From contig JAJFHP010000022.1 in NCBI GenBank assembly GCA_021775555.1, positions 56,627 through 120,626 of the forward strand: a stretch of 64,000 nucleotides of DNA, given 5' to 3'. Of the stretch, positions 34,917-43,206 are shown one piece after another. The notes beneath the pieces are model-generated. The model was given only the letters and a program-made list of their open reading frames with translations. It was not told where the DNA came from and did not search any database. Position 1 is the first letter of the stretch, and each line of letters opens with the position of its first letter. The stretch comes from Hyphomicrobiales bacterium. GTDB lineage: Bacteria > Pseudomonadota > Alphaproteobacteria > Rhizobiales > Methyloligellaceae. The position numbers and the translations under genes are program-made.

Positions 34917-36200
34917 TCAGGCGGGTTCCGCTGACAGCACCAGGCACACATTCTGGCCGCCAAACCCGAACGAGTTGGACAAAACCATATTGACCGGGGC
35001 GTCCCGCTTTTCGTTGGGCACAACATCGAGCGGCATATCAGGGTCGGGGGTATCGTAGTTGATCGTCGGCGGGATCGTTCCGGTTTCAATTGTCATCAGC
35101 GAAAATGCAGCCTCCACCGCACCAGCAGCCGTCAGGGTGTGCCCGACAATCGATTTATTCGAACTGATTGGTGTCCCGGCGAGACGATCTCCAAACACGG
35201 TGGCAAGCGAAAGATACTCGATCTTGTCGTTTTCGGGCGTGCTGGTCCCATGGGCGTTGATGTAGTCAATTTGCCCGGGCTCTACACATGCATCGTCAAG
35301 CGCGTTTTGAATTGCACCGATTATCGGTGTCCCGTCAGGCGTCGAGCGCGTGCGATGGAAGTTATCGGCGCGCTCACCGCAGCCGCGCACGACACCGAGT
35401 ATCTTTGCGCCACGCGCCTTGGCGGCATCATATGATTCCAGCACCAACGCTGCCGACCCTTCCGCCATGACGAAGCCATCACGATCCTTCGAGAATGGCC
35501 TCGCGGCAGCTTCAGGAGGCTCATTGCGGGTCGAGAGGGCCGAGAGCAGCGAGAAGCGGATAAGCGATTCTGCATGAACCGAACCATCGGTTGCCACGCA
35601 CAGTGCGGAGTCCGTTTCACCGCGACGGATGGCTTCCACGCCGAGCTGAATGGCCGTGCCACCCGATGCGCAAGCGGTTGACAGAGAGACAGGCTGACCC
35701 CGGGTTCCGAATTTGTCCGCGAGATATTCTCCCACTTGGCCAAACAGGAAGAGAGCATGCCTGTCCTCAAAACTGCCCCGACGGGCAGCTTGCTTCAGTT
35801 GTGGCTGGGTTACCGGTGAGCCGTTTCTCGCACTTTCATAGACCTCTATGCGCGTGGGCCATTCCACTTCCGCCGGGGGCGTTGCAAGAAATAGTGGACC
35901 CGGGAATGAGGCAGCGGATCCGATACCCGATTGCGAGATTGCCTCGGTAACGGCCTCCGCTGCGAAGGCCTTTGCCAGCCCCGGCGCTGAAATCTTATCA
36001 AGCGCAAAATCATCAATGGTACCGGCGATCCTGGTACTCAGCCCATCGGTAGGAAAACGCTTGATCTCGTGTACCCCGGAACGGCCTGCAGTCAGGCCCG
36101 CCCAGTTGTCTGCCATACCCCTGCCGAGCGACGTCACAATACCGATGCCGGTGACTACGACGACTGGCCGTCCATTCCCGTCTCTCATTGCTCTCGCCAT
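34917..36200 (-). CDS. fabF1XL: Beta-ketoacyl-ACP synthase II-like (FabF1XL)
   Basis: 427-residue thiolase-fold condensing enzyme with the full Cys-His-His triad: Cys in SLSTACASGGTAIQLGVEAI, His in YINAHGTSTPENDKIE, and His in SNKSIVGHTLTAAGAVEAAF. In this operon it is the main elongation enzyme for the very-long-chain acyl-AcpXL. It starts within one base of the fabF2XL stop (adjacent: 36200/36201), implying a heterodimeric KAS pair as in type II polyketide systems. FabF length and motifs are normal. Confidence 0.94.
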   Translation of the reverse strand: MARAMRDGNGRPVVVVTGIGIVTSLGRGMADNWAGLTAGRSGVHEIKRFPTDGLSTRIAGTIDDFALDKISAPGLAKAFAAEAVTEAISQSGIGSAASFPGPLFLATPPAEVEWPTRIEVYESARNGSPVTQPQLKQAARRGSFEDRHALFLFGQVGEYLADKFGTRGQPVSLSTACASGGTAIQLGVEAIRRGETDSALCVATDGSVHAESLIRFSLLSALSTRNEPPEAAARPFSKDRDGFVMAEGSAALVLESYDAAKARGAKILGVVRGCGERADNFHRTRSTPDGTPIIGAIQNALDDACVEPGQIDYINAHGTSTPENDKIEYLSLATVFGDRLAGTPISSNKSIVGHTLTAAGAVEAAFSLMTIETGTIPPTINYDTPDPDMPLDVVPNEKRDAPVNMVLSNSFGFGGQNVCLVLSAEPA

Positions 36201-37448
36201 TTATTCACCTGCCATGTGGGTTGCGGGTTGCTGCACGCTTTCAACCAGCGCCATGCCTTCGCCGCGCCAGTGGCCCCAGCTGGTCACGAGAATACGTTCA
36301 GGATTTCCAGTAAGCGGTTTCTCAAAATCGGAAGGCCCAAAGGGTTCAAAGAAATGTTTTTTGGAGGCAGCAATTGCTGCCAGTGCCAGTCCAGCAGGAA
36401 ATTGAGCCTCAACTGCGTGGCCAAGCATGGTGCTGACGGCGCGTGCCGAAACTTCAAATCCTTTTTCAGAGAGGCCCTCCAAAAAAGCACGTTCTTCGCC
36501 CGTTGCCGGCTCTGCGCCACAGGCACCCGACAAGACGGCGAGCGGGCCTGGTTCCAGCCTGCCATTGAGGGCGTCAATTTGCTTTTCAGCATTTGCCGTC
36601 GCCTTGCCCGGAGCCCTGTTGCACCGATCCGACAGCACTTCAGTCAGCCGGGCGTATGCGGTTGCACCGCGGTTCAATGCATGCGAGCGGCTTTCCAGTA
36701 CAAGGAACGCGCCCACGCTGCCATTCACGATGCCGCCGCCTTTTGTCTTGCGCTCCCACAAGGGCTCGAATTCACCCGGCCATAAACATTTGCCCAGCTC
36801 GAACATGAATTGCATGTCGTCACGCTCGGCGCTGTATGCCCCACCGATGAGGCAAAGCTCCGATTGCCCGTGCCGGATTTTCTGAACGGCAATCTGGGCC
36901 GCGGACACGCCCGCCATTTCCTCGCCCATGAAGGTTCGCGATGATCCGCACACCTTGTGAACAATGGAGATGTTTCCGGACATGAGGTTTGGCAGCTGGG
37001 AGAGAAACAGCGTTGGCCGCAACTCAGTGGAAAGCGTTTCGTTTAAAAAGACTTCCGGATCGTTTCGCTTGCCGATGTCCTCGAGAATCTTTCCATCCAC
37101 CTCCATATCGCGTTCACCGCCATCGGCGGCAATAATCATATCCATCTTGTCCAGATAGGTATGGTCTCCGGCAATCCCGGCATCTGACAGTGCCAGTCCG
37201 GCTGTGTAAGTTCCGAGCCGCTGCCAGGGACCCATTTGCCTCAGGTCACCGCGTTTGGGTATTTGACTTGAAAAGTCGACTTCAACAAGCGGGTGAACTG
37301 CATATGGTGCAAATGACTGCGCATCAATCACCGGTTCACGGCACTTGCCATTTCCCAAGTGATGCCAATGCTCCTCGCATCCTTCGCCAAGGGAGCTAAC
37401 CAGGCCAATGCCGGTGATCCAGACTTCCTCTTCGTGCCGGGTGTCCAT
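36201..37448 (-). CDS. fabF2XL: Second beta-ketoacyl synthase-like protein (FabF2XL), chain-length-factor-like
   Basis: About 415 residues of the same fold. The Cys region reads NISIVHKVCGSSRTFMGEEM and the second His is kept (TMLGHAVEAQFPAGLAL), but the HGT motif with the first catalytic His is absent; the place reads LAVLSGACGAEPATGEE. The protein therefore probably cannot catalyse normal decarboxylative condensation alone and may act as a chain-length-determining partner of FabF1XL. The ATG at 37448 (MDTRHEEEVWITGIGL) follows GGAGG; the track start lies 10 codons earlier. The known operon order fabZXL-fabF2XL-fabF1XL is kept. Confidence 0.9.
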   Translation of the reverse strand: MDTRHEEEVWITGIGLVSSLGEGCEEHWHHLGNGKCREPVIDAQSFAPYAVHPLVEVDFSSQIPKRGDLRQMGPWQRLGTYTAGLALSDAGIAGDHTYLDKMDMIIAADGGERDMEVDGKILEDIGKRNDPEVFLNETLSTELRPTLFLSQLPNLMSGNISIVHKVCGSSRTFMGEEMAGVSAAQIAVQKIRHGQSELCLIGGAYSAERDDMQFMFELGKCLWPGEFEPLWERKTKGGGIVNGSVGAFLVLESRSHALNRGATAYARLTEVLSDRCNRAPGKATANAEKQIDALNGRLEPGPLAVLSGACGAEPATGEERAFLEGLSEKGFEVSARAVSTMLGHAVEAQFPAGLALAAIAASKKHFFEPFGPSDFEKPLTGNPERILVTSWGHWRGEGMALVESVQQPATHMAGE

Positions 37449-37449
37449 A

Positions 37450-37914
37450 TCAAACCTCCAGAGCCAGGAGACCGGCATCTTCCGCGCTGGTCATGATGTG
37501 GCGGTGCAGTTCTTCATTCGGGAACGGCATCGTCTTCATTTTGATCGTGCCCTTGCAGGCCTGCGATCCGTCGTGAAGCACTTGTGCTTTCATAACCGAG
37601 AAACCGGAGCCGGCATGCTCAACCCAAGCCTCAATGATGAGTTCGGACTCTGGTTCCACCGGCTTGCGCAGCTTTGCTTCGTCCACGCTGATGAGCAGGG
37701 GCAGCAGGCTGAACTCATTCAGCGCCATGATCAGAAATCCTGAAGCCTGCGCCATGGCCTCTATGAGAAGGACGCCGGGCATCAGAGGATAACCCGGAAA
37801 ATGCCCCTCAAATACCGGGCTTTTCCTGGGCACTTTCGAGCGGGCCACCAGCGACTGCTCATCGGTGCTGAGCGCCAGGACTTCATCGATCATCTTGAAA
37901 TATTCGAGGCGCAT
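37450..37914 (-). CDS. fabZXL: 3-hydroxyacyl-ACP dehydratase of the acpXL operon (FabZXL)
   Basis: 154-residue hot-dog-fold dehydratase. The catalytic His and the PG-V-L-x-x-E-A-M-A-Q helix are visible in FEGHFPGYPLMPGVLLIEAMAQASGFL, and LLISVDEAKLRKPVEPES is typical of the C-terminal strand. It removes water from the 3-hydroxyacyl-AcpXL in each elongation cycle. Starts eight bases after the acpXL stop. Length is normal. Confidence 0.94.
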   Translation of the reverse strand: MRLEYFKMIDEVLALSTDEQSLVARSKVPRKSPVFEGHFPGYPLMPGVLLIEAMAQASGFLIMALNEFSLLPLLISVDEAKLRKPVEPESELIIEAWVEHAGSGFSVMKAQVLHDGSQACKGTIKMKTMPFPNEELHRHIMTSAEDAGLLALEV

Positions 37915-37921
37915 GTCGCGG

Positions 37922-38203
37922 TCACGCCGCTTTGGCAGCTATGAGCTCGTCGACCCGCGCGCACAGGTTACTCATGATGAAGTATTTGTCCGAGGAAGCC
38001 TGACCTTCATTGATATCCTTCGTCCAGGTCTCGAGCGGGATCTTGATTCCGAATGTTTTATCGATGGCGAAAACGATATCGAGAAAATCAAGGCTGTCTA
38101 TTTCGAGATCGTTTATCGTATGGCTGTCAGGAGTGATTTCCTCAAAAGGGATCTGACCGGTATCTGCAATTATTTCTGCAACACTGTGGAATGTGGACGA
38201 CAT
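37922..38203 (-). CDS. acpXL: Acyl carrier protein for very-long-chain acyl groups (AcpXL)
   Basis: 93-residue dedicated acyl carrier protein. The phosphopantetheine Ser is in [16 protein letters not shown]; the C-terminal segment [18 protein letters not shown]...[20 protein letters not shown] and the start [16 protein letters not shown] closely match AcpXL of rhizobia. It carries the growing 26-28-carbon chain for lipid A. The ATG at 38203 has GAAGG upstream; the track start is seven codons earlier. First gene of the operon (acpXL to lpxXL). Its promoter region is shared with the divergent RidA-like gene and has an FNR-like palindrome. Confidence 0.96.
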   Translation of the reverse strand: MSSTFHSVAEIIADTGQIPFEEITPDSHTINDLEIDSLDFLDIVFAIDKTFGIKIPLETWTKDINEGQASSDKYFIMSNLCARVDELIAAKAA

Positions 38204-38333
38204 AGCGCCTTCAACCTCCATCAAATTTCATACCTCGGGGCATCCATCACGGGGGCCCTCTTGCATGGGAAACGCTTAAAATCGGCATCTCTCATCGGGC
38301 GAAAACGTATCGCAGAATTCGTGCGCCAAAATC

Positions 38334-38345
38334 TGATCTAAATCA
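38334..38345. promoter_or_regulatory. FNR/FixK-like box between acpXL and the RidA-like gene
   Basis: TGATCTAAATCA is a perfect TGAT-N4-ATCA palindrome (flanks C and C instead of the ideal T and A). It is 77 bases upstream of the RidA-like ATG and about 130 bases from the acpXL ATG. It is one of four such sites near an FNR-type regulator gene 5 kb away. Confidence 0.5.
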
Positions 38346-38421
38346 CAAAACATGAAAATTGAGCGGTCTAAGAGTGCGGATCAGGACAGATCATTTGCCA
38401 TTCGGAAAGAGGCTGCTGAAC

Positions 38422-39582
38422 ATGCAAGACCAACATGGAATTTCGACGAGCAGCTTTTGCGGTAAAAGCGGTGGCACAGAACATTTCATCTCTGTCACGC
38501 CGCCATCTGATGCAAGCTTTGAAGACCAGGTTGCCCATGTCGATACGCATTACCGGGAAACCGTCGCGGCGTTGGGTCTGGAGCCTGAGACAGCAGTTTT
38601 CCGGCGTCTTTTCCTGAGTGACGTTATCAACCAGGCACCCCAGATTGTGGATTCCGGGCTTGCCAGCAATCCCGAAGAAGGGCCCGTAGCTGTCTCGATA
38701 GTTCAGCAGCAACCTCTGCCCGGTTCCAAGATATCTGTACTGGCCTATCACCTGGAGAGCGAGAAACCAGTCGCGAAAAAGCGTCTTTCAAATAAGCATG
38801 TAATGATCGAGAAAAATGGTTTGCGTCACCTGTGGAGCACGCGTCTTTGTGCCAGTGATGACCACGGGACTTTCTGTGCTGAAGATCAGACGCGCCAGGT
38901 ATTCGATAACCTGATAGGGACAATCGAGGGCGAGGGAGGAAAGCTCCGCGAGGATTGTGTCCGCACCTGGATTTACGTCAAGGACGTCGATGTCTTCTAC
39001 CAGCCGATGGTCGACAGCCGGCGCGAGCTTTTTGTCCAGCAAGGGATGAATGGAAATTCTCATTACATAGCCAGCACTGGTATTGAGGGGGCTTGCGCAC
39101 ACCGTCATGACCTTGTGGCCATGGATGCCTATTCCGTACTTGGTCTTGGCGCGAACCAGGTATCCTATCTGAACGACTTTGACCGCCTGTGCCCGACCAA
39201 GGACTATGATGTCACGTTCGAGCGTGGCACCCGGATCGCTTATGCGGACCGCTCACATCATTTCATTTCAGGTACGGCAAGCATCGATCGCAAGGGCCAA
39301 GTGCTTCACCTCGGCAATGTCATGCGCCAGCTCGACCGGGCGCTGGACAATGTCAACGCATTGCTCATGTCTGGCGATGCATCTCTTGAGGATATGAAAT
39401 ACCTCATTGTTTATCTGCGCGATCCCACTGACTACCAGAAAATCAGCCAGTACCTTTCCCGTCAAATTCCCAACATACCGGCCCTCATTGTGGAGGGTGC
39501 AGTCTGTCGTCCTGAATGGCTCGTCGAGGTTGAAGGTGTCGCGGTGGCACCCAATGAGGATCCGGCACTGCATGCATTCTAG
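38422..39582 (+). CDS. RidA/chorismatase-like multidomain protein
   Basis: 386 aa made of three successive YjgF/RidA-like segments: residues about 10-120 (GGTEHFISVTPP...ISVLAYHL), 125-255 (GLRHLWSTRLCAS...RTWIYVKDVD...DLVAMDAYSVL) and 260-385 (DRSHHFISGTASIDRKG...YLIVYLRDPTDYQ...ALIVEGAVCRPEWLVEVEGVAV). The last two parts resemble the chorismatase (FkbO/Hyg5/XanB2) layout, but catalytic residues for chorismate cleavage were not confirmed. RidA proteins deaminate reactive enamines/imines as trimers. The ATG at 38422 is preferred; the track uses a TTG. First gene of a plus-strand unit with two 2OG oxygenases. Confidence 0.75.
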   Translation: MQDQHGISTSSFCGKSGGTEHFISVTPPSDASFEDQVAHVDTHYRETVAALGLEPETAVFRRLFLSDVINQAPQIVDSGLASNPEEGPVAVSIVQQQPLPGSKISVLAYHLESEKPVAKKRLSNKHVMIEKNGLRHLWSTRLCASDDHGTFCAEDQTRQVFDNLIGTIEGEGGKLREDCVRTWIYVKDVDVFYQPMVDSRRELFVQQGMNGNSHYIASTGIEGACAHRHDLVAMDAYSVLGLGANQVSYLNDFDRLCPTKDYDVTFERGTRIAYADRSHHFISGTASIDRKGQVLHLGNVMRQLDRALDNVNALLMSGDASLEDMKYLIVYLRDPTDYQKISQYLSRQIPNIPALIVEGAVCRPEWLVEVEGVAVAPNEDPALHAF

Positions 39583-39610
39583 GCGCGTATACAAAGAGAA
39601 GGACCAGGAA

Positions 39611-40294
39611 ATGATTGCACATACAGAGCCCCCATTCCTTGTGCTGGACGAGGGTGCCATCTCAGCCAGCAAGCTTTGCAAAGACCCGTATGACTATGCC
39701 TTTGTCGATCAGGCTTTGCCCCTCTCAATGAGGGACGAGGTATTGACTGATGCGCCGGAAATACCCTGGCGTGGCAGCTACGCCATGAAGCAACTCGATT
39801 ATGGTCCGCGCTTCGACCAGATCCTCACGGATCTCTATTCTGACCGTTTCCGGAGATTGGTCGAACGCAAGCTGGAACTGGATCTGGAAGGCTGTCCTCC
39901 AAGCATCGTGATGATGGGCAATACGACGGGCGCCTATAATGAAGGCTACGCGCATCCTGATTCCCCGCACAAAATTGCGACCGTGATACTGGGTTTTAGT
40001 GAAGAGTGGCCTTACGAGAGGGGCAAGTTCCGTGTCCTGAGAAGTGATGATCGGGAAGACTGCGCGTTCGAGTTTCCTCCCCTGTACGGCAAAATGCTGA
40101 TGTTCCGGGTGTGTGATCATTCCTGGCATGGCTTCCTGCCGCAGAAGGGCAAGCGTATGAGCCTGCAGCTTTGTTACGTGGACTCGGAAAAGTACGCACG
40201 GCGCGAGGACTGGCGCCATGGCATCAGTGCATTGGCGAAATCCAATGCGATTACCCGCAAGGTTTTGCAATGGGCACCACGCCGCTTGTTCTGA
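39611..40294 (+). CDS. 2OG-Fe(II) oxygenase, paralogue 1
   Basis: 227-residue double-stranded beta-helix oxygenase. The metal triad is suggested by H-x-D in AHPDSPHKIATVILGFSEEW and the distal His in DHSWHGFLPQKGK, with the 2OG-binding Arg in RMSLQLCYVD. This suits PF13640-type oxygenases, which use O2, Fe(II) and 2-oxoglutarate to hydroxylate a substrate. ATG at 39611 follows AAGGACCAGGA. It is 28 bases downstream of the RidA-like gene, so probably co-transcribed. Substrate unknown. Confidence 0.85.
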   Translation: MIAHTEPPFLVLDEGAISASKLCKDPYDYAFVDQALPLSMRDEVLTDAPEIPWRGSYAMKQLDYGPRFDQILTDLYSDRFRRLVERKLELDLEGCPPSIVMMGNTTGAYNEGYAHPDSPHKIATVILGFSEEWPYERGKFRVLRSDDREDCAFEFPPLYGKMLMFRVCDHSWHGFLPQKGKRMSLQLCYVDSEKYARREDWRHGISALAKSNAITRKVLQWAPRRLF

Positions 40295-40343
40295 ACGGTC
40301 CCACCCTGATCATCAAAGAACATCCAGCGGCCCAATTGCATTG

Positions 40344-40383
40344 GCCCCCGGCAGCCCCCCTAAATATTACTGCTGCCGGGGGC
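40344..40383 (+). promoter_or_regulatory. Intercistronic stem-loop with 12-bp perfect stem
   Basis: GCCCCCGGCAGC pairs perfectly with GCTGCCGGGGGC across a 16-base AT-rich loop. The 3' arm ends four bases before TAAGGAGGAAACAAAAATG, the ribosome-binding site of the next gene. It has no T-run, so it is more like an mRNA-processing or translation-control hairpin than a terminator. Confidence 0.7.
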
Positions 40384-40399
40384 TAAGGAGGAAACAAAA

Positions 40400-41101
40400 A
40401 TGACCTATCCACCACTTCCCGACGCCGCAACGGTTGCGAGTCATTTCTGCAAAGCCTTGAGAGATGCCGGGCGCTCTGAGGATCCTTATCTTCACTGGAA
40501 ACTTACCGATGTATTTCCGGTGGAGATGTGTACCGGAATTCTCACTCTGCCGATTGCCCCCGCGATTATCGGGGAAACAGACGGCACGCGTGACACCTAC
40601 AATGACAGCCGGGCCTTCGTTACTCCAGAACGCAGGGAAGATTTTCCAGCTTGTGCGGTGCTGGCCGAGGCTCTTCAGAGGCCTGAGGTCGCGCAGCAAT
40701 TCGAGGCCACCACCGAGATCGATGCCGAGGGGAGTTTTTTGCGGATTGAATATATTCAGGATATCGACGGTGCGTGGCTGGAACCGCATACAGACATCAA
40801 GGAGAAGCTGTTTTCCATGGTGATTTATCTGTGTACCGGTCCTAAAGCCGATGATTGGGGAACCGATATTTATGATGCTGATCAAAAATGGGTTGGGCGT
40901 GCGCCAGCCACCTTTAACTCAGCCGTCATCTTCGTTCCTGGAGAAAATACCTGGCACGGTTTTGAGCCACGCCCGATCAAGGGGGTGCGCCGCCTCATGG
41001 AGATCAATTATGTCCGTGACTGGCGCGATCGTGAACAGCTTGTCTCGCCGGAAAAAGCCATCACAACCGGCCGGAGTGCTCCGTTGGCGGCAACCGGATA
41101 A
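40400..41101 (+). CDS. 2OG-Fe(II) oxygenase, paralogue 2
   Basis: 233 aa. Iron ligands: H-x-D in WLEPHTDIKEKLFSMVIYL and the distal His in ENTWHGFEPRPIKG; Arg in VRRLMEINYV. The GTDIYDAD...WVGRAPATFNSAVIFVPGENTWHG region is like the other paralogue at 41758-42432 (GTDIHEG...VGVIFIPGKNSWHG), so the two are probably a duplicated pair. An excellent AAGGAGG ribosome-binding site is placed right after a strong hairpin. Substrate unknown. Confidence 0.88.
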   Translation: MTYPPLPDAATVASHFCKALRDAGRSEDPYLHWKLTDVFPVEMCTGILTLPIAPAIIGETDGTRDTYNDSRAFVTPERREDFPACAVLAEALQRPEVAQQFEATTEIDAEGSFLRIEYIQDIDGAWLEPHTDIKEKLFSMVIYLCTGPKADDWGTDIYDADQKWVGRAPATFNSAVIFVPGENTWHGFEPRPIKGVRRLMEINYVRDWRDREQLVSPEKAITTGRSAPLAATG

Positions 41102-41163
41102 CCATGAAAGGTTGACCGGGCTCAGGATCCATAAATGAATGGTGGCTGGGCCGCACTAATAAT

Positions 41164-41601
41164 TCAAGGCGCCCACAGGGCATGCTGGCGCCAGGGTGGC
41201 GGCACGGAAAGTTCTCCGTGGAGATGAGACTTGCTGCTGCGTAGACAGAGCGATTGCCATGCACCGCGCCATTCCTCTGGCAGAGAATATGGTGGAGTGA
41301 CGTTATCATCGGGCTGAAAACCAAAGCGCTTGTAATAAGTAGGATCGCCGAGCACGTAAACTTGGCTCACTCCGGCATTTTCCAACCATCGCAAGCCTGC
41401 GCGGACAATTGTGCTACCAATGCCTTGCCGTTGCCAAGCGGGAGCAACGGCGAGAGGCCCAAGGAGCACGACCTTGTCAGTTCTTCCAGCAATGCTGCAT
41501 GTCGTGAAGATGACATGCCCTACCAGAGCATTGTCAGCAGTCCCGAGAAGCGAGAGAACAATTGGTTCAGATCTTAGCAGTTCTCTCACAAGAGGCAGCA
41601 A
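41164..41601 (-). CDS. GNAT N-acetyltransferase lacking a normal start codon
   Basis: 145 codons from a TTG (41601) encode a GNAT: the acetyl-CoA motif LAVAPAWQRQGIGSTIVRAGLRWLENAGVSQVYVLGDPTYYKRFGFQ is clear. The coding signal goes further upstream in the same frame, to about 41703 (IDIRQSLPNDVIWIEKLYPSAFPDED), which is the usual GNAT first strand and helix; but from the upstream TAA near 41745 to the TTG there is no ATG, GTG or TTG. Either it uses a rare start (ATC or CTG), or the start was lost or frameshifted, since ATGs exist in another frame nearby. It could be a decaying gene. Its acceptor is unknown; it lies among 2OG oxygenase genes. Confidence 0.7.
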   Translation of the reverse strand: MLPLVRELLRSEPIVLSLLGTADNALVGHVIFTTCSIAGRTDKVVLLGPLAVAPAWQRQGIGSTIVRAGLRWLENAGVSQVYVLGDPTYYKRFGFQPDDNVTPPYSLPEEWRGAWQSLCLRSSKSHLHGELSVPPPWRQHALWAP

Positions 41602-41757
41602 ATCCTCATCGGGGAATGCGCTCGGATAAAGCTTCTCGATCCAGATAACGTCGTTCGGCAGGCTTTGGCGGATGTCGATTTTATCGATGGTGTCCTCGTC
41701 ATCAAATAGATCGCAGGAAACGCAGCAAGTGTCATATTTTGGTTATGAGTCCTGACT

Positions 41758-42432
41758 CTAGGCGAGTTCCCAGGTGTCGCGCCATTGGGGTGCAACATAA
41801 TTGATGATGATGGATTTGCGGATGCCCTTCACCGGATGGTGGCCCACGCCGTGCCAGCTGTTTTTACCGGGAATAAAAATGACACCCACATTTTTGCCAT
41901 AAGGTGCTGAATGTACATAGCGGAAATCAGGCGGTCCTTCATGAATGTCGGTGCCTGCATTCACCAGTGTGGGATCATCGGACAGGTACACCAGCATGGT
42001 GAACTTCTTAACAAAAATGTCCGTATGCGGTTCCAGCCAAAACCCTTCGGTGTCCTGGCAATATTCGATCCGAAGACGTGTATCCGACAAATCCGTGCCT
42101 GTCTTATGCTCGATTGCCCGGATCACGCGTAAATCCTTGAACCCTGATACGACCTGTTTGCAGGCATCGAATCGTGCCTGGTTTTCAGGAGTAAAATAGA
42201 CCCGAAGCTTGTTGTTGATCTCTCGCTTGCCCCCGAAAACAGCGCCCTTTGGAGGATCAAAGGGAAGGTTGAGAATCTCATCGCAAAGAGTGTCGGGCAG
42301 GGGCTTCTCCAGAAGCCAGTGATCAAACGGGCTTGTCATGTGTCCTGCCTTGCCCAGGCAGGACAGGAACGCGCTGGCAACCGGATTATCAGATGCGGCG
42401 GGTTTCAGGTCGAGTTCGGCTGTTTGTCCCAA
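41758..42432 (-). CDS. 2OG-Fe(II) oxygenase, paralogue 3
   Basis: 224 aa with the same layout as paralogue 2: H-x-D in EGFWLEPHTDIFVKKFTMLVYL, distal His in GKNSWHGVGHHPVKG, Arg in GIRKSIIINYV. In the N-terminal half, MTSPFDHWLLEKPLPDTLCDEILNLPF resembles DPYLHWKLTDVFPVEMCTGILTLPI of paralogue 2. It ends 12 bases from the next gene on the same strand. The probable promoter is upstream of paralogue 4 at the FNR-like site. Confidence 0.88.
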   Translation of the reverse strand: MGQTAELDLKPAASDNPVASAFLSCLGKAGHMTSPFDHWLLEKPLPDTLCDEILNLPFDPPKGAVFGGKREINNKLRVYFTPENQARFDACKQVVSGFKDLRVIRAIEHKTGTDLSDTRLRIEYCQDTEGFWLEPHTDIFVKKFTMLVYLSDDPTLVNAGTDIHEGPPDFRYVHSAPYGKNVGVIFIPGKNSWHGVGHHPVKGIRKSIIINYVAPQWRDTWELA

Positions 42433-42444
42433 GCTTCACATCCT

Positions 42445-43062
42445 TTATGCAAATGGGTTGATCCGTTTCAATGTCGCTGAAAAACGATGCCGTCCCAGCT
42501 CCCGCTCCATAGCTGTGTGGCTCGTCATCCAGTTGAACATCAGATAACGCCGCTCCCCGACATAGGGTTCATGGCCATGCCATGAGTTTTCCGCGCGCAG
42601 GAAAGACGCGAGCGTGCCACCGCTTGGTGGAACTTCGGCGAGGTAATCCTCAAGGTTGTCGGGGTTTTTCAGCATGCGAAGCCGTCCGCCCCCTTCGTCC
42701 CAGACATCATTGAGATAGAGCAGGCAGGTGACGAACTTTGCCTTGGTATCCGTGTGGATACGGCCGTCCTTGGCCTGGGCATGACCACGCACGGTAATCA
42801 TCAGAGGCTTATCGGAAAGGTCGACGCCATACTTGTCGGCGATAACATCCTCAAACTCCGTGCTCCTGATGTCTTCGACCAGCTGGGCAAGTGCTGGCCC
42901 GTAGGACAGTTCTGAAAGCGGAAATATCCCCGGCTTCTGAATATCTGGAAAATCGGCCCTTATGGCTGCCAGGTCGACGGCACTCAATACGCCGGATGCT
43001 GCAAAGAACTGGAATGGTTTGCGTGTCACCTTTGCCTTTTTGATGGCATCAAAATCGATCAT
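42445..43062 (-). CDS. 2OG-Fe(II) oxygenase, paralogue 4
   Basis: About 205 residues from the ATG at 43062 (MIDFDAIKKAKVTRKPFQFF); the track start (43125) and ATG 43107 are alternatives. H-x-D in DGRIHTDTKAKFVTCLLYLND, GGGRLRML, distal His in ENSWHGHEPYVGERRYLMFNWM with its Arg. The layout matches PF13640. It leads the operon with paralogue 3. An FNR-like palindrome is about 97 bases upstream of the ATG, and the FNR-type gene lies next upstream on the same strand. Confidence 0.85.
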   Translation of the reverse strand: MIDFDAIKKAKVTRKPFQFFAASGVLSAVDLAAIRADFPDIQKPGIFPLSELSYGPALAQLVEDIRSTEFEDVIADKYGVDLSDKPLMITVRGHAQAKDGRIHTDTKAKFVTCLLYLNDVWDEGGGRLRMLKNPDNLEDYLAEVPPSGGTLASFLRAENSWHGHEPYVGERRYLMFNWMTSHTAMERELGRHRFSATLKRINPFA

Positions 43063-43158
43063 AGCCGCGCTCACTTCTTGCCGGGATGCCACGAAGTTTC
43101 GCGTCATCGCTTTAGAATGTTTCAAGTGTGATTTAAGCGGTCAGTTGAGGGGGGACTC

Positions 43159-43170
43159 TGATCTGGATCA
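43159..43170. promoter_or_regulatory. FNR/FixK-like box upstream of the 2OG oxygenase operon
   Basis: TGATCTGGATCA, flanked by C and C, is a near-perfect TGAT-N4-ATCA palindrome and the best match of the four. It lies 97 bases before the paralogue 4 ATG and after the FNR-type gene stop. Confidence 0.6.
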
Positions 43171-43206
43171 CAAAAATTACGCACCTAAAACTTCTGCCCG
43201 GGCGGG

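Noticed and set aside
36069-36785. 238-aa plus-strand ORF opposite the KAS genes
   Set aside because: The minus strand has full beta-ketoacyl synthase motifs; this is a reverse-frame shadow.
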